Assembly: GCF_013179285.1 (NCBI RefSeq)
Contig: NZ_WVNW01000007.1
Location: 1-64,000, forward strand
From: Roseobacter sp. HKCCD6576-2
GTDB lineage: Bacteria > Pseudomonadota > Alphaproteobacteria > Rhodobacterales > Rhodobacteraceae
Direction of reading: 5' to 3'
DNA length: 64,000 bases
Shown: piece by piece, positions 1 through 9,205 of the stretch
How the letters are laid out: each line of letters begins with the position of its first letter
Position numbering within the stretch: position 1 is the stretch's first letter
Notes under the pieces: generated by a model
The model's database searches: none
The model's input: the letters and a program-made list of their open reading frames with translations, nothing else
Told to the model about the DNA's origin: nothing
Made by a program: the position numbers and the translations under genes

Positions 1-8
1 CTAATGGG

Positions 9-23
9 ATGAACTGCCTTCCC
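9..23 (+). repeat. left subterminal inverted repeat of the IS
   Basis: ATGAACTGCCTTCCC at 9-23 is the reverse complement of 1331-1345 except for one base in 15, with the first 11 bp perfect. Subterminal short repeats are a feature of the IS1111 subgroup. Confidence 0.8.
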
Positions 24-73
24 GCCAAGACCGCGGCTATTGTCGCGGAAACAGCGGAGAGAGGAGCATTCTG

Positions 74-1102
74 ATGGATATAGCGGTTCTGGGCATTGAT
101 CTTGGGAAGACGATTTGCAGCGTGGCTGGTCTGGATGGTGACGGTACGGTGGTGCTGCGCAAACGCATTCAACGTCATCGGCTTTTGAATTTTCTGGCGG
201 AATTGACGCCGTGCATTGTGGCCATGGAGGCCTGTGGCGGAGCCCACCATGTTGGCCATTTCTGTGCTGAGCATGGACATGAGCCAAGATTGATGTCGCC
301 GCTCTACGTCCGCCCCTATGTAAAGGTCCACAAGACCGACGACAGGGATGCTGAAGCGATCGCGGAAGCAGCAACACGCCCGACCATGTCATTCGTGACG
401 CTGAAGTCTCTTGAGCAGCTTGATCTTCAGGCCTTGCATCGCGCTCGGGAGCGTCTCGTTCAGAACCGCACAAGTTTGGTGAACCAGGCCCGTGGGTTCC
501 TGATGGAACGGGGCATTCGCATCGGCACTGGCCGCCATGTCTTTCAGCGCGAGTTGAAGCTGATGTTGGATGATGATGACCAGTGTTTAATGCCAGGTAT
601 GGTTCACATGTTGTCTGAAATGGCCGTTGAGTTGGCCGCAGTAAACGACCGCATTACCGGCCTTGATGCGCAGATCCGTGCCCATGCGCGCGAAGATGCG
701 GATATGCGGCGTTTGATGGAGATTCCCGGCGTGGGTCCGACCATTGCCACCGCTCTGGTAGCAGCGATTGGCGATGGCAGCAGCTTTAACAAAGCACGAG
801 ATCTATCGGCCTGGCTTGGTCTGGTGCCAAGGCAGATCACTACCGGGGGAAAGGCGCGCCTGATCGGCATTTCCAAGCATGGCAACAGTTACCTGCGAAA
901 GCTGTTTATCCATGGCGCTCGAACCGTTTTGCACCTCGTGCGCGACCGCTCGACCCCATTGGCAAAGTGGGTCGATGCCTTGAAGGAGCGCACCCACGCC
1001 AATGTCGCCGGTGTTGCCATGGCCAACAAGTTGGCACGGATCGCATGGGCTGTGTTGACCAAGGGGGAACGTTACAGGCCCAGTGCGTTGGAAGCGGCGT
1101 AG
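74..1102 (+). CDS. IS110 family (IS1111-type) transposase/recombinase
   Basis: A 342-residue DEDD recombinase of usual family length. The N-terminal RuvC-like domain shows GIDLGK near residue 8, an acidic residue in VAMEACGG near 50, and the pair of aspartates in KTDDRDAEAIAEA near 88. The C-terminal Transposase_20 domain has IPGVGPTIATAL near residue 218 followed by a conserved serine-containing KHGNSYLR segment. The reading frame is intact, so the element may still be active. ATG at 74 is preceded by a GAGAGGAG ribosome site. Family knowledge: these enzymes are guided by an element-encoded bridge/seeker RNA instead of recognising long terminal repeats. Confidence 0.95.
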   Translation: MDIAVLGIDLGKTICSVAGLDGDGTVVLRKRIQRHRLLNFLAELTPCIVAMEACGGAHHVGHFCAEHGHEPRLMSPLYVRPYVKVHKTDDRDAEAIAEAATRPTMSFVTLKSLEQLDLQALHRARERLVQNRTSLVNQARGFLMERGIRIGTGRHVFQRELKLMLDDDDQCLMPGMVHMLSEMAVELAAVNDRITGLDAQIRAHAREDADMRRLMEIPGVGPTIATALVAAIGDGSSFNKARDLSAWLGLVPRQITTGGKARLIGISKHGNSYLRKLFIHGARTVLHLVRDRSTPLAKWVDALKERTHANVAGVAMANKLARIAWAVLTKGERYRPSALEAA

Positions 1103-1330
1103 TTGAAGCAAGGGGCAAAGGAGACATAGGAATCTGCGAGTGATAGGAGATGGACCAACGACCTGATCGGCGGTGTGTAAGTCTGGCGGGGGGCATGGCC
1201 TTCGAGAGCCGATGATCTAATGAGACACATGCCGCGCGACTTCCCATCTTGGTCAGGGGCAAACCGATGCTCCACAAACAGACCGAATACATAGAAGCAG
1301 GGTCAAAGGTGCATCAAAAACCACTTGCAG
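1103..1330 (+). ncRNA. candidate bridge (seeker) RNA region of the IS
   Basis: This is the 3' non-coding segment between the transposase stop and the right inverted repeat, with no credible ORF. In IS1111-type elements this is where the guide RNA that pairs with donor and target DNA is encoded. The assignment rests on position and family knowledge only; I did not fold it or identify the target-pairing loops. Confidence 0.35.
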
Positions 1331-1345
1331 GGGGAGGCAGTTCAT
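1331..1345 (-). repeat. right subterminal inverted repeat of the IS
   Basis: Partner of 9-23 (14 of 15 bases complementary). Its outer end lies 4-5 bp from the point where the interrupted TRAP permease sequence resumes. Confidence 0.8.
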
Positions 1346-2154
1346 ACATGCCCCCCGGTTGATGCGACGGCCTCAACAGCGCCGGCAAAGGTCTTGGGAT
1401 AGCCCATCTTCTTCATCATCGGGATCGTGATAGCGCCGGTCGTTGCCACATTGGCCACAGAACTGCCGGACATCGTGCCCATCAGAGCACTTGCCACGAC
1501 CGCCATCTTGGCGGGGCCGCCCCGGGTCGCCCCAGTCGCCGCCTTGGTGACGTTGACAAAGAAGTCTCCGCCGCCGGTGATCTGCAACAACGCGCCGAAG
1601 ACCACAAAAAGGAAGATGAAGTTTGTCGAAACGCCCAGAGCGACGCCAAAAATGCCCTCGAAGCTGAAATACATCTGGTCGACGAACTCGTTGATACTGA
1701 GCCCGCTATGCGCCAGCGGTCGCAGGAAATCCACGTGCCTCAGATGCGGGCCGATGAACCCATAGAAGATGAAGATCAGGCAAAGCACGGATATGGCCAT
1801 GCCAAGCGAGCGCCGGGTCAGTTCCAGCACAACCGCGATGGTGCCAAAGGCTACAAAGAGCTCGATCGGGCTGGCCTGCTGCGTCCAGGGCGGACGGACC
1901 ACAATCGAGGCGTGGAAGATGATCATATAGCCGACGCAGATGATCGACAGGGCAATGAGCACGGCGTCAATGCCATTCCGCCGCCAGCCGCCCGAAAGGC
2001 GATAGACCAGAAACCCGATCATGAGCGCAAAGAGCAGATGTGTGCCCCGCACCACCAGATCGGGAAACAGGGTGAAAGGAGACGCCACGATGAGGTGAAA
2101 CACGCCCATCGACACAGCCAGAATGGCAATGGCTTTATCCACATTGATCGGCAT
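1346..2154 (-). pseudogene. TAXI-type TRAP fused permease (4TM/12TM), truncated by the IS
   Basis: About 268 residues of the N-terminal part of a fused DctQM permease (family members are roughly 600-850 residues). Visible are several hydrophobic helices and the DctM signature region ending VEAVASTGG, after which the family normally continues with a Q-x-M-P-P motif. Here the frame runs into the IS right end and stops after three foreign residues. The 3' part of the gene should lie left of this window. It follows its TAXI binding protein gene on the same strand and would have formed the importer with it. Unless the protein is made in pieces, transport by this system is lost. Confidence 0.85.
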
Positions 2155-2245
2155 GAGGGCGTTGTCTTTCGCTTGTAACTGGGGGCGCGACGAGCCGAGC
2201 TTGCATCGCGGTGTGGCAACGGAGATCGGGCGTGCCGTCTCCGAA

Positions 2246-2273
2246 AAGCCGCGCGCGGGGACACGCGCGGCTT
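2246..2273 (-). terminator. intercistronic hairpin between TAXI binding protein and permease
   Basis: A perfect 10-bp stem (2246-2255 with 2264-2273, 8-nt loop) is followed on the minus strand by TTTT. It lies between the binding-protein stop and the permease start. A partial terminator here would give more binding protein than permease, a common arrangement in binding-protein-dependent transporters. Confidence 0.6.
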
Positions 2274-2292
2274 GGTGTCGTCGGACCCGCCG

Positions 2293-3306
2293 TCAGTTCA
2301 GGCGCGGATCGTCTATGGGGATGCCCTGTTCCGCGTAGAAACGTGCAGCGCCAGGATGCAACGGCACCAACATGCCGCGACCGGCTGTGTCAGCTTCGAT
2401 GAATTGCAGCAGAGCATGGGTCTGCTGAAACCGTTCCAGGTTGTTCCAGATCGCAGACGTCACCCGATAGGCCGTCTCGTCCGGCATCTCGTCTGTGGCA
2501 AAGAGGAAAGTATTGGTCCCAACCGAAATGGCCGGTTCAGCTTGCCCCTGGTAGAGGCCCACAGGCAGGGTGACCTGCTCAAACCCGCTGCCATATTGAG
2601 CAAGATACGCCTCCACCCGGTCTTCATCCAATGACAGAACCCGGATTGGGCGGGCCGTTTCGGTCGCCAGCACTGTGGAATGCGGATAGAGCGCCACCCA
2701 CATCACGGCATCGAGCTGTCCGTCGCGCAGCGCGCTTTGCGACTCGCTCCAGCTCAGGTGGTGGACCTGGCCGCCATCGACCTCCAAGTCTTCAATGCTC
2801 ATCCCATAAACCGCGAGCAGATTGTTGAAGGCGTTCCAGGAAGTCTGACCAGGCTGGCCCGCACTGATCTGGCGTCCGACAAGATCCTCGACCGACTGGA
2901 TGTCGGAGTCGGCGTCCACCCAAATCTGGATTGCGCTCGGAAAGAAGGTCATCAGCCCGCGCACGTTTTGGATCGGGGCCTCTGGCGTCGCCGGATCGCG
3001 ACCCGCCCAGGCGTCGGAGGCATTGCTTGCCGAGGTCAGGCCCAAATCGGCATCGCCCGCGCCAACGCGGAGAAGATTGGGGCCAGAGCCACCCGGCTGC
3101 ACCCCGACGATGCTATCCGGGAATTCCTCGCGGAGCAGGTCACCAAGACCCGTGGCCACAACGTTGAACGTGCCGCCGCTTGGTCCGCCACCAATGTTGA
3201 GAAAAGCCGGATCTTCGGCCTGGGCAGTGGTCGGCCCAAGCATCCATGCCGTCGTCAGTGCAACGGCTGCGGTCAAAACGCCGCGTCGGCCAAAGTGTCT
3301 TGTCAT
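2293..3306 (-). CDS. TAXI family TRAP transporter solute-binding protein
   Basis: A 337-residue periplasmic protein. ATG at 3306 is chosen because it is preceded by GGGAGGCGACA and gives a good signal peptide (RRG followed by a hydrophobic stretch ending TAQA, possibly Tat-like). The mature protein starts with the TAXI hallmark FLNIGGGPSGGTF and contains GVQPGGSGPNLLRV and a Q-x-G-Q-T-S-W segment. The solute of TAXI proteins is poorly defined (small carboxylates or amino acids). It is upstream of the IS-broken permease on the same strand, so it is probably an orphan binding protein now. Confidence 0.92.
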   Translation of the reverse strand: MTRHFGRRGVLTAAVALTTAWMLGPTTAQAEDPAFLNIGGGPSGGTFNVVATGLGDLLREEFPDSIVGVQPGGSGPNLLRVGAGDADLGLTSASNASDAWAGRDPATPEAPIQNVRGLMTFFPSAIQIWVDADSDIQSVEDLVGRQISAGQPGQTSWNAFNNLLAVYGMSIEDLEVDGGQVHHLSWSESQSALRDGQLDAVMWVALYPHSTVLATETARPIRVLSLDEDRVEAYLAQYGSGFEQVTLPVGLYQGQAEPAISVGTNTFLFATDEMPDETAYRVTSAIWNNLERFQQTHALLQFIEADTAGRGMLVPLHPGAARFYAEQGIPIDDPRLN

Positions 3307-3437
3307 TGTCGCCTCCCTTGAGATGGTCAGGAGAGTAGCGGGCGAATTGCGCAACAACTCAACGAGTTTCATGCGAAGTTCAGATAAAATTGAGCCCTTC
3401 ATAGATTTTCTGTATAAGTGAATAGCCCGAGGCGGCT

Positions 3438-4364
3438 CTAGGACCCCGGCCCGCGCTCCCAATAGGGCCGTAGGGCGGCTTTCATGTAGTCCACGAATTT
3501 TTGCGCCGCCGGAGGCAGGGACCGCCCCTTGCGCGTAACTAGACCCAGTTCCCGAAATTTGGGCGGGTCGATCAGAATGCGAAAGGCGATATCGCGATCC
3601 CGCGGGTCGACCGACATTTGCGGCAGCGCCGAAATCCCCTGGTTTGCCTTCAACAGGGACAGAACCGTGGCAATGTTCGACACCTCGACCCAGGGAACCG
3701 AGATGTTCTCGGGCACCGGGTCAAGGGAATCCAGGATCGGCCGGATGCCGGTGTCGGATGCGAATGAGATAAACGGGTACGCCGCCAACTCCTGCCAACG
3801 GACCGGCCCTTGTTCGGATGCCATCGGATGGGATCGGTGCATCGCAACACCAAACGGGTCGCGTATGATCGGTTCGAACTCCAGCCCCATGACTTGATCC
3901 GTGCGCCCGGCGACACCGATATCGACCTCGCCATTGGCGACCTTTTCACATATTCCGAACGAGTTATCATCGCGCAATGCCAGGCGAATACCGGGAAACG
4001 CCTTCGAGTACCCCTTGATCGTTTCAGGCAGGATCCTCGTTGCAACCGAGGGCAAAACGGCCACCGCGACATGGCCCGATTGCCCTTCGACAATCGACTG
4101 GACGCCGGACAGTGTGGTGTCCATATCGTTCAGGACGCGTTCCATCGCCGGCAGGAAAGATCGGCTCGCCGCCGCAAGGCGCAGCGTCTTGGTCGAGCGA
4201 TCGAAGAGTGTGAGCCCCAGCGTTTGCTCCAACTGCTGGATCGCAGCGGTGACCGAAGGCTGAGACATGCCCAGCGTTTCCGCCGCCCGCGTGAACGACC
4301 CCTGGCGCGCCACCGCAACGAAAGAGCGCAGCTGTGTCAGCGTGACCTGTTTCTGTTTTGCCAT
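3438..4364 (-). CDS. LysR family transcriptional regulator
   Basis: A 308-residue regulator with the N-terminal winged HTH (VTLTQLRSFVAVARQGSFTR, residues 6-25, then SQPSVTAAIQQLE) and a C-terminal LysR substrate-binding domain from about residue 90. The longer open frame upstream of ATG 4364 has no family match, so the start is placed at MAKQKQVT. It lies upstream of the TAXI/TRAP genes on the same strand and may control them; with the permease destroyed, any such role may be vestigial. Confidence 0.9.
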   Translation of the reverse strand: MAKQKQVTLTQLRSFVAVARQGSFTRAAETLGMSQPSVTAAIQQLEQTLGLTLFDRSTKTLRLAAASRSFLPAMERVLNDMDTTLSGVQSIVEGQSGHVAVAVLPSVATRILPETIKGYSKAFPGIRLALRDDNSFGICEKVANGEVDIGVAGRTDQVMGLEFEPIIRDPFGVAMHRSHPMASEQGPVRWQELAAYPFISFASDTGIRPILDSLDPVPENISVPWVEVSNIATVLSLLKANQGISALPQMSVDPRDRDIAFRILIDPPKFRELGLVTRKGRSLPPAAQKFVDYMKAALRPYWERGPGS

Positions 4365-4670
4365 GCGACCAGTTTTATCGCCCCACCCTGCGGAGTAAAG
4401 CAAGCACCGATCGGGCCGGGCCGGGTCTGTTCGCCCACTTGCCCGCAACCGAAAGGCGGAGCTCCCGCGGAGCAGACTGCCTCCAAGGACTATTCCAGCA
4501 TGTCCTCCCGCGCACTGATATCGGCCGTTTCCCAAGTCGGGCACTCACAGCTTTTTTAGTATGAACTGTCGCGTGATCGAGTTTTTGGCCGCAAATGCGG
4601 GCGCTGCGTCCAAGCTGGTCATTGACCAATTTGCGAGGTCTTGCTTGAACTGCACCCGAAAGCAAAGGGA
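4365..4670. other. intergenic, no gene supported
   Basis: Upstream of the LysR gene. Short overlapping open frames on both strands show no recognisable domain. It also covers the position where the C-terminal half of the integrase remnant should have been. Confidence 0.5.
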
Positions 4671-4988
4671 TCAAAGGGATTTCGTGATCGCGTCTATCTC
4701 ACAGCGCACTGGCTTCTGAATCTTGCTTCGCAGGCCAGAGACGCGTTCCTTGATCTGACCCGACACCATCACGTCGGCCACTTTCATCTTCACCAGCTCA
4801 CAGCCGCACAGCTTGCTGTCGATTGCCATGTTGAGAAGAGCAAAGTTGCGATGGTTCTTGACCAATTCGAGTCGCACCCGAGTTGACCAGACGTGCTTTG
4901 GTTTCACTGGTCGCTTCTGACCAACGATGCGGCCCTTGTTCCCGGAGCGGTGTAGGGCACGTATTGCAGATAAGTTTGGTGTTTCCAT
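4671..4988 (-). pseudogene. tyrosine recombinase/integrase remnant
   Basis: A 105-residue fragment starting METPNLSAIRALHRSGNKGR with the segments KPKHVWSTRVRLELVKNHR, LALLNMAIDSKL-type and LVKMKVADVM. These match the central part of a widespread alphaproteobacterial phage-type integrase of about 200 residues. The frame stops just after the KTQKPVRFEI-like segment (here KIQKPVRCEI), before the R-H-x-x-R-Y catalytic half. No continuation was seen in other frames downstream, so it is a deleted remnant, not a simple frameshift. It supports the view that 1-6.3 kb is a worn accessory region. Confidence 0.7.
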
Positions 4989-5365
4989 GACTGATCCTCC
5001 GATCTGCCATGACCTTCCAAAACGACAACCCGACGTTGACCAGAGCATTCTATCAAAACATTCTGCGTTGCCTCCGAGGTTGGCATGGAGCCCAAACCTC
5101 CCAGATACTGCTTTCCGCACCGACTTATGAAAGGTCGATCAAAGCCGCCGTTCAAGACGCTTGGTGAGCTAGTTCCGTGATGGATGACAGCGATTGGTGC
5201 CTGATTTCAACAAATCCGGCGAGTCCCTGCGCAACACATGTTCACCCTTCGATCGCGTGGCCTATTGCCCTGTCGCGATGATCGCGTTTTGGGTTTCTTC
5301 TTGATCTATTGCGGCTTTCTGGGTCGTTCCAACAGCCTCGTGCGATTGGCGCAGCGGACATCCGG
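4989..5365. other. intergenic, no gene supported
   Basis: Only short unmatched open frames. It lies between two pseudogenes and looks like decayed accessory DNA. Confidence 0.4.
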
Positions 5366-6114
5366 CTACCGAAAAGCGTTCGTCGCGTGACGCAAGATGC
5401 GCTTTCGCACGATTTCCGCGAGCGTGCCAAGGATCAAGCCTGTCAATGGTGTCCCCAAGACCGTGCCCAGTGCGGTAACGGCCATGACGGGTCTGCAGGA
5501 TGGTCGTGCGTCGATCAGCCGTTGGCTGGCCGCCAACTCCACCGAAGCAATCAGCAGCAGCGCCCCCAATGTGGTCATCGGTATCGACATCAGCACGATC
5601 TGTCTCAACGGATCCGGCACCAGAGCGAGAACCAGCAAGCCTGCCCCGAAGCGCAAAGCGGCGACCGCGACACCTAGTGAAACGATACCAACACCGACAT
5701 GGTCTGTCATCAGGCCGAGCGCAATCCAGCCCAGAGCCATCCCAAGCCCCAGTTGCAGCCCGGAGAGGACAGACTGCGGCACCAGACGCGCAAGCTTGTC
5801 GATAAGGCCGCTGGCACCCAATGCCAGGGGAACAAGGCCGATCAATACGCCGCTCAGGACGATGGCGCCGGGTGTGATCTCGCTCACCAGCGCAATCGCG
5901 GCGATTGCCTTCATTGGCTGGACCGGGATTGGCGGACGATAGATCAGGCCCGTGGCGATATAGGACAGGCCGAAACACAGCAACACGTTCGACGCAGGCA
6001 GCCAATCAGCGCGATCGCGCCGATCATCAACGGCAACAGCGTCCCGATATCGCCGAGCGCGCCACTGGCTTCGCGAAGATCGAAGCGGCAGCTGGGAATC
6101 TGCTGACCCTTCAC
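5366..6114 (-). pseudogene. MOT1-like molybdate/sulfate transporter, frameshifted and shortened
   Basis: From GTG 6114 one frame reads FDLREASGALGDIGTLLPL, the N-terminal signature of the MOT1/sulfate transporter-like family, up to about nt 6000. The sequence then continues one frame over as LPASNVLLCFGLSYIATGLI and the diagnostic PIPVQPMKAIAA. One lost base in the GGCTGCCTG stretch explains the shift. Total length is about 250 residues against roughly 380-450 in the family, and the region that normally carries the second PMCHGAGG-type motif is absent, so an internal deletion is likely. Its position beside a Mo/W-type ABC locus fits molybdate. Confidence 0.7.
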
Positions 6115-6160
6115 TCACATCTCTTTATCATAAGGGACATGCTGGATTTCCCACGCCTGA

Positions 6161-6313
6161 TCATAGGTCCGGCCGCAACCGCAAACCAAGGCCGGCGTGA
6201 GAGATGAAACTGTCTGCACCGAACAGGCTGACCGAACCTGCTTGAGCAACCGACAAGGTATTGTCCATTTCGAAATATGGATCGGTGTCGGTGACGGCGA
6301 TGATCACCAAGGC
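6161..6313 (-). pseudogene. unidentified protein-like remnant
   Basis: A 50-codon stop-free stretch directly after an in-frame TAG. It reads like real protein (VTDTDPYFEMDNTLSVAQAG, then SLFGADSFISHAGLG) but has no start and no family that I can name. It lies between the MOT1 pseudogene and the ABC operon and is probably the scrap of a further lost gene. Confidence 0.3.
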
Positions 6314-6353
6314 CTAGGTCAGACGATCTGAGGCTACTGATGGGCAAGACTGC

Positions 6354-7178
6354 CTAGACATTTACCACGGCATCGGATGTCGTCATCGGCGCGGCCTGGC
6401 GGCCGAGCGACGGCAGGCAGACTTTGCGGCCTGAACCGGTGGTTTCGACAGTGATCTTAAGATCGTAGACCTGGCTCAGATTGGGCCCTGTCAGGACATC
6501 GGTTGCGCGACCCTCCGCGTGCGTCCGCCCGTCTTTCATGAGCAAGACACGGGCGTCCAGGGCAAACGCCTGGTCGGGGTCGTGGGTCGACAGGATGACG
6601 CTGCGCCCGGCCGCCGCGACATCTCTGACCAGCGTCTTGATCTGCGCCAGCACCTGAGCCTGATTGCCGAAATCGAGGCTGGCGGTCGGCTCATCCATCA
6701 CGATCAGGGGCGCTTCTTGCGCCAGCGCACGTGCGATCAGCACAAGCTGCCGTTGTCCGCCGGACAGCCGCGAATAATCCCTGTGCGCCAGATCCCCGAT
6801 GCCGAGTTGCTGCATCGCGTTCAAGGCAATGTCCCGGTCCTGTTGTCCGGGCTGCTCGAACATCCCGAGGCGCGAGGTGCGTCCCATCAGCACCACCTCA
6901 AGCGCGTCGAACGGAAAGGGCGGTGCGTGGGCCTGGGGCACATAGGCAACCCGCCGGGCAATCTCGGCACGGCTCAGTGCTGTGATCGATTTCTCGCCAA
7001 GCAGAACCTGCCCTGACAGCGCGGGAAGAAGCCCAAGCAGCGTGCAGAACAAGGTTGTCTTGCCACATCCGTTCGGCCCCAGAAGGCAGAGAATATCTCC
7101 GGGGTGCACGGCGAGGGTCAGGCCCGCGCCGATCTCGGTCTTGCCGTATCCGATCGCCAAATCCCGCGCCTCAAGCAT
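6354..7178 (-). CDS. ABC transporter ATP-binding protein (FecE/BtuD type, probably Mo/W)
   Basis: A 274-residue ATPase with Walker A GPNGCGKTT near residue 37, Q-loop YVPQAH, signature LSGGQRQLVLIARAL near 140, Walker B LIVMDEPTAS and H-loop STHDP. ATG 7178 overlaps the permease stop as TGATG; a GTG three codons upstream is possible. It is the last gene of the operon running from trmO. Sequence alone says B12/iron-type; the neighbours (ModA-like protein, TrmO, PBP regulator) point to molybdate or tungstate, like the MolBC-A type importers. Confidence 0.93.
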   Translation of the reverse strand: MLEARDLAIGYGKTEIGAGLTLAVHPGDILCLLGPNGCGKTTLFCTLLGLLPALSGQVLLGEKSITALSRAEIARRVAYVPQAHAPPFPFDALEVVLMGRTSRLGMFEQPGQQDRDIALNAMQQLGIGDLAHRDYSRLSGGQRQLVLIARALAQEAPLIVMDEPTASLDFGNQAQVLAQIKTLVRDVAAAGRSVILSTHDPDQAFALDARVLLMKDGRTHAEGRATDVLTGPNLSQVYDLKITVETTGSGRKVCLPSLGRQAAPMTTSDAVVNV

Positions 7179-8203
7179 CAGGTCCACCCCCGCCGTCCAA
7201 AGGCCAGCAGCCAGACGAAGAACGGCGCACCGATAACGGCGGTCAGAATGCCGAGCGGCACTTCGACCTGAGCCATGGTGCGGGCAAGCGTATCGACGAT
7301 CAGCAGGTATCCCGCCCCGATCAGAATCGAGACCGGCAGCAGCCGCCCGAAGCCAGGGCCCACAAGCATCCGCGCGATATGCGGGATGACAAGGCCGACC
7401 CAGCCGACGACACCGGCCAATGCGGTGACACTCGCGGTGATCAGCGTGGCCGCCGCGATGACCAGAAAGCGGGTGCGCCCGACCTCGATCCCGAGGGCGC
7501 GGGCCTCCTCATCGCCAAGGCTCAGGACATTGATACGCCAGCGCAGCAGCGCCAGCGGCACAAGCCCGATCAGCACCATGGGCAGCGCGGGCAGGATATC
7601 TTCGGTGGTGATCGCCGCGAGCGAGCCCAGCAGCCAGAAGGTGATCGCGGGAAGCTGATCATACGGATCGGCCATGACCTTCAGCAGAGAGGTCGCAGCA
7701 CCGGCCAGGGCGCCGATCACCACACCGATCAGCACCAGAGTCAGCGTCCGGTCGGTGTTGCGGACCATGGATGCCACCAGCATCACGAACCCAACGGCGA
7801 CCATGCCACCGACAAAGGCCGAAGCCTGGATCGCGGCGACCGGCATTGAGAAAAAGATGCCGGCAACCGCGCCAAGGCCGGCCCCCGCCGAAACCCCCAG
7901 AATATCCGGAGACACAAGAGGGTTTCGGAACAGCGCCTGATAGCTCGCCCCAGCCGCGGCCAGCGCCGCGCCGACCAGCAGCGCCGCGGCGACACGCGGC
8001 ATGCGAATGTTCCAGACCACGATTTCGGCTTGGGGATCGCCGCGTCCCAGCAGCGCCATCAGCGTCTGACCGGGCGTCAGGCCGAAGGGCCCGATCATCA
8101 CCGCCATGAAGACCAGCGCCGTCAAACACAGCGCCAGCCAACTCGTCAGCGTCAGGACCGGACGTCGTCGCTGCGTTACATCGGCGGTCGTCCCTCGGCC
8201 CAT
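7178..8203 (-). CDS. ABC transporter permease, FecCD/BtuC type
   Basis: A 341-residue inner-membrane permease with about ten hydrophobic segments. It shows the FecCD features RMPRVAAALLVGAALAAAG near residue 50 and NPLVSPDILGVSAGAGLGA near 90, plus the cytoplasmic coupling segment GVVGWVGLVIPHIAR near 262. It overlaps the binding-protein gene by 28 nt and the ATPase by 1 nt, which implies translational coupling. It forms the channel with the ATPase and the TroA/BtuF-type binding protein. Confidence 0.93.
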   Translation of the reverse strand: MGRGTTADVTQRRRPVLTLTSWLALCLTALVFMAVMIGPFGLTPGQTLMALLGRGDPQAEIVVWNIRMPRVAAALLVGAALAAAGASYQALFRNPLVSPDILGVSAGAGLGAVAGIFFSMPVAAIQASAFVGGMVAVGFVMLVASMVRNTDRTLTLVLIGVVIGALAGAATSLLKVMADPYDQLPAITFWLLGSLAAITTEDILPALPMVLIGLVPLALLRWRINVLSLGDEEARALGIEVGRTRFLVIAAATLITASVTALAGVVGWVGLVIPHIARMLVGPGFGRLLPVSILIGAGYLLIVDTLARTMAQVEVPLGILTAVIGAPFFVWLLAFGRRGWT

Positions 8204-9204
8204 TCGAGCAGCCTCTCTAGTTCTTCTTCGGTCAGATCGACATGATAGTAGAGTTCATAGAAGGCGCGGGTATCTTCGCGCAGATCCCCCTGCCATTGGT
8301 CTGGATAGAGCAGGCCCGCCATCCAGATCAGCCCTATCATCCGGTTGAGCGATGGCGGGCGGTCGATCCAACCGAAAGGCGCTGTGGGGGACAGATAGAC
8401 CCGACCATCACGCACGGCGTCGATGCCCTGCCAGAGCGGGTCGTCGAACGCCGATCCGTAGAAGTTCGGATCCCAGGTCACAATGGTATCGGGGTTGGCC
8501 ACGATGACCTGCTCCATCGAGGCCTGGACAAGCCCGCGTGTCGTGCCCCCATCGTCTGCGACGTTCCGCCCGCCAGCACGTTCGATAATCTCGGTATTGA
8601 TCGAGCCCTTCATGCCCGTTTCGAGCCCTTCCGGTCCTCGCGCCAGATAAACGCGGGGCCGCTCTTCCTCGGGGACGTTCTCAAGGATGGCGTCGATCCG
8701 GGCGAAGGTCGCTTCGACATCTGCCGCCAGTTCCTCGCCGCGCTCCGGCACGCCAAGCGCTTCGCCAAGCAGCCGGAGCGCGGCGGGTGTATTCTCGAAC
8801 CGGCCATCGATCAGGATATAGGGAATGTCGGTCTGCTCCTGAACACGGTTGGCAAGGTCGACATAGGTGTCGCGAACAGAACCGAAATCAATGATCAGAT
8901 CGGGTTGGATCTCCAGGACACGCTCAAGGTTTGCTTCACCGCCGCGCCCGGTGATGCGCCCTGTCTCGGGAATGTCGCGATAGGGCGCTGCGATGTAATC
9001 GCGTTCCGCTGGCCGCAGGGCGCGTGGCCAGCCGGTGAGTGCCTCAGGCTTCATGATGTATACAAGGATCGACGCCGGTGGGCCCGCGGCAAAGACGGTG
9101 TTCACCTCGTCGGGGATCTCCACAACGCGCCCGGCACTGTCGGTGATCGTGCGCGCTTGTGCGGGCAGAGCCAGTACGACAAGAAGTAACAACAAGTATC
9201 GCAT
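8176..9204 (-). CDS. ABC transporter substrate-binding protein (TroA/BtuF fold)
   Basis: A 342-residue periplasmic protein. ATG 9204 is chosen for its GGAGGAG ribosome site and because it gives a short signal peptide (MRYLLLLLVVLALPAQA). The mature part begins with the TITDSAGRVVEIPDEVNTVF motif of class III binding proteins and has a long central helix (AADVEATFARIDAILENV). It follows the ModA-like gene by a TGATATG junction. It is the cognate binding protein of the FecCD-type permease; ligand inferred from context as an oxyanion (molybdate/tungstate), with a chelated metal possible. Confidence 0.88.
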   Translation of the reverse strand: MRYLLLLLVVLALPAQARTITDSAGRVVEIPDEVNTVFAAGPPASILVYIMKPEALTGWPRALRPAERDYIAAPYRDIPETGRITGRGGEANLERVLEIQPDLIIDFGSVRDTYVDLANRVQEQTDIPYILIDGRFENTPAALRLLGEALGVPERGEELAADVEATFARIDAILENVPEEERPRVYLARGPEGLETGMKGSINTEIIERAGGRNVADDGGTTRGLVQASMEQVIVANPDTIVTWDPNFYGSAFDDPLWQGIDAVRDGRVYLSPTAPFGWIDRPPSLNRMIGLIWMAGLLYPDQWQGDLREDTRAFYELYYHVDLTEEELERLLEWAEGRPPM

Positions 9205-9205
9205 A

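Larger units (their letters stand above)
9..1345 (+). mobile_element. IS110-family element, IS1111-type, inserted in a TRAP permease gene
   Basis: The element is bounded by matching subterminal inverted repeats (9-23 and 1331-1345) and carries one DEDD-type recombinase gene. The recombinase is followed by a long (about 230 nt) non-coding 3' segment, whereas only about 50 nt precede it; this asymmetry fits the IS1111 subgroup. The right end abuts the coding sequence of a TRAP permease on the minus strand, which loses its frame exactly at the junction, so the element is the cause of that truncation. The exact outer ends, a few bases beyond the repeats, cannot be fixed because only 8 nt of left flank are visible. 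Confidence 0.85.

Noticed and set aside
4671-4886. Plus-strand frame 4641-4886 as a gene
   Set aside because: It is the complement of the integrase remnant, whose minus-strand translation matches a known family.
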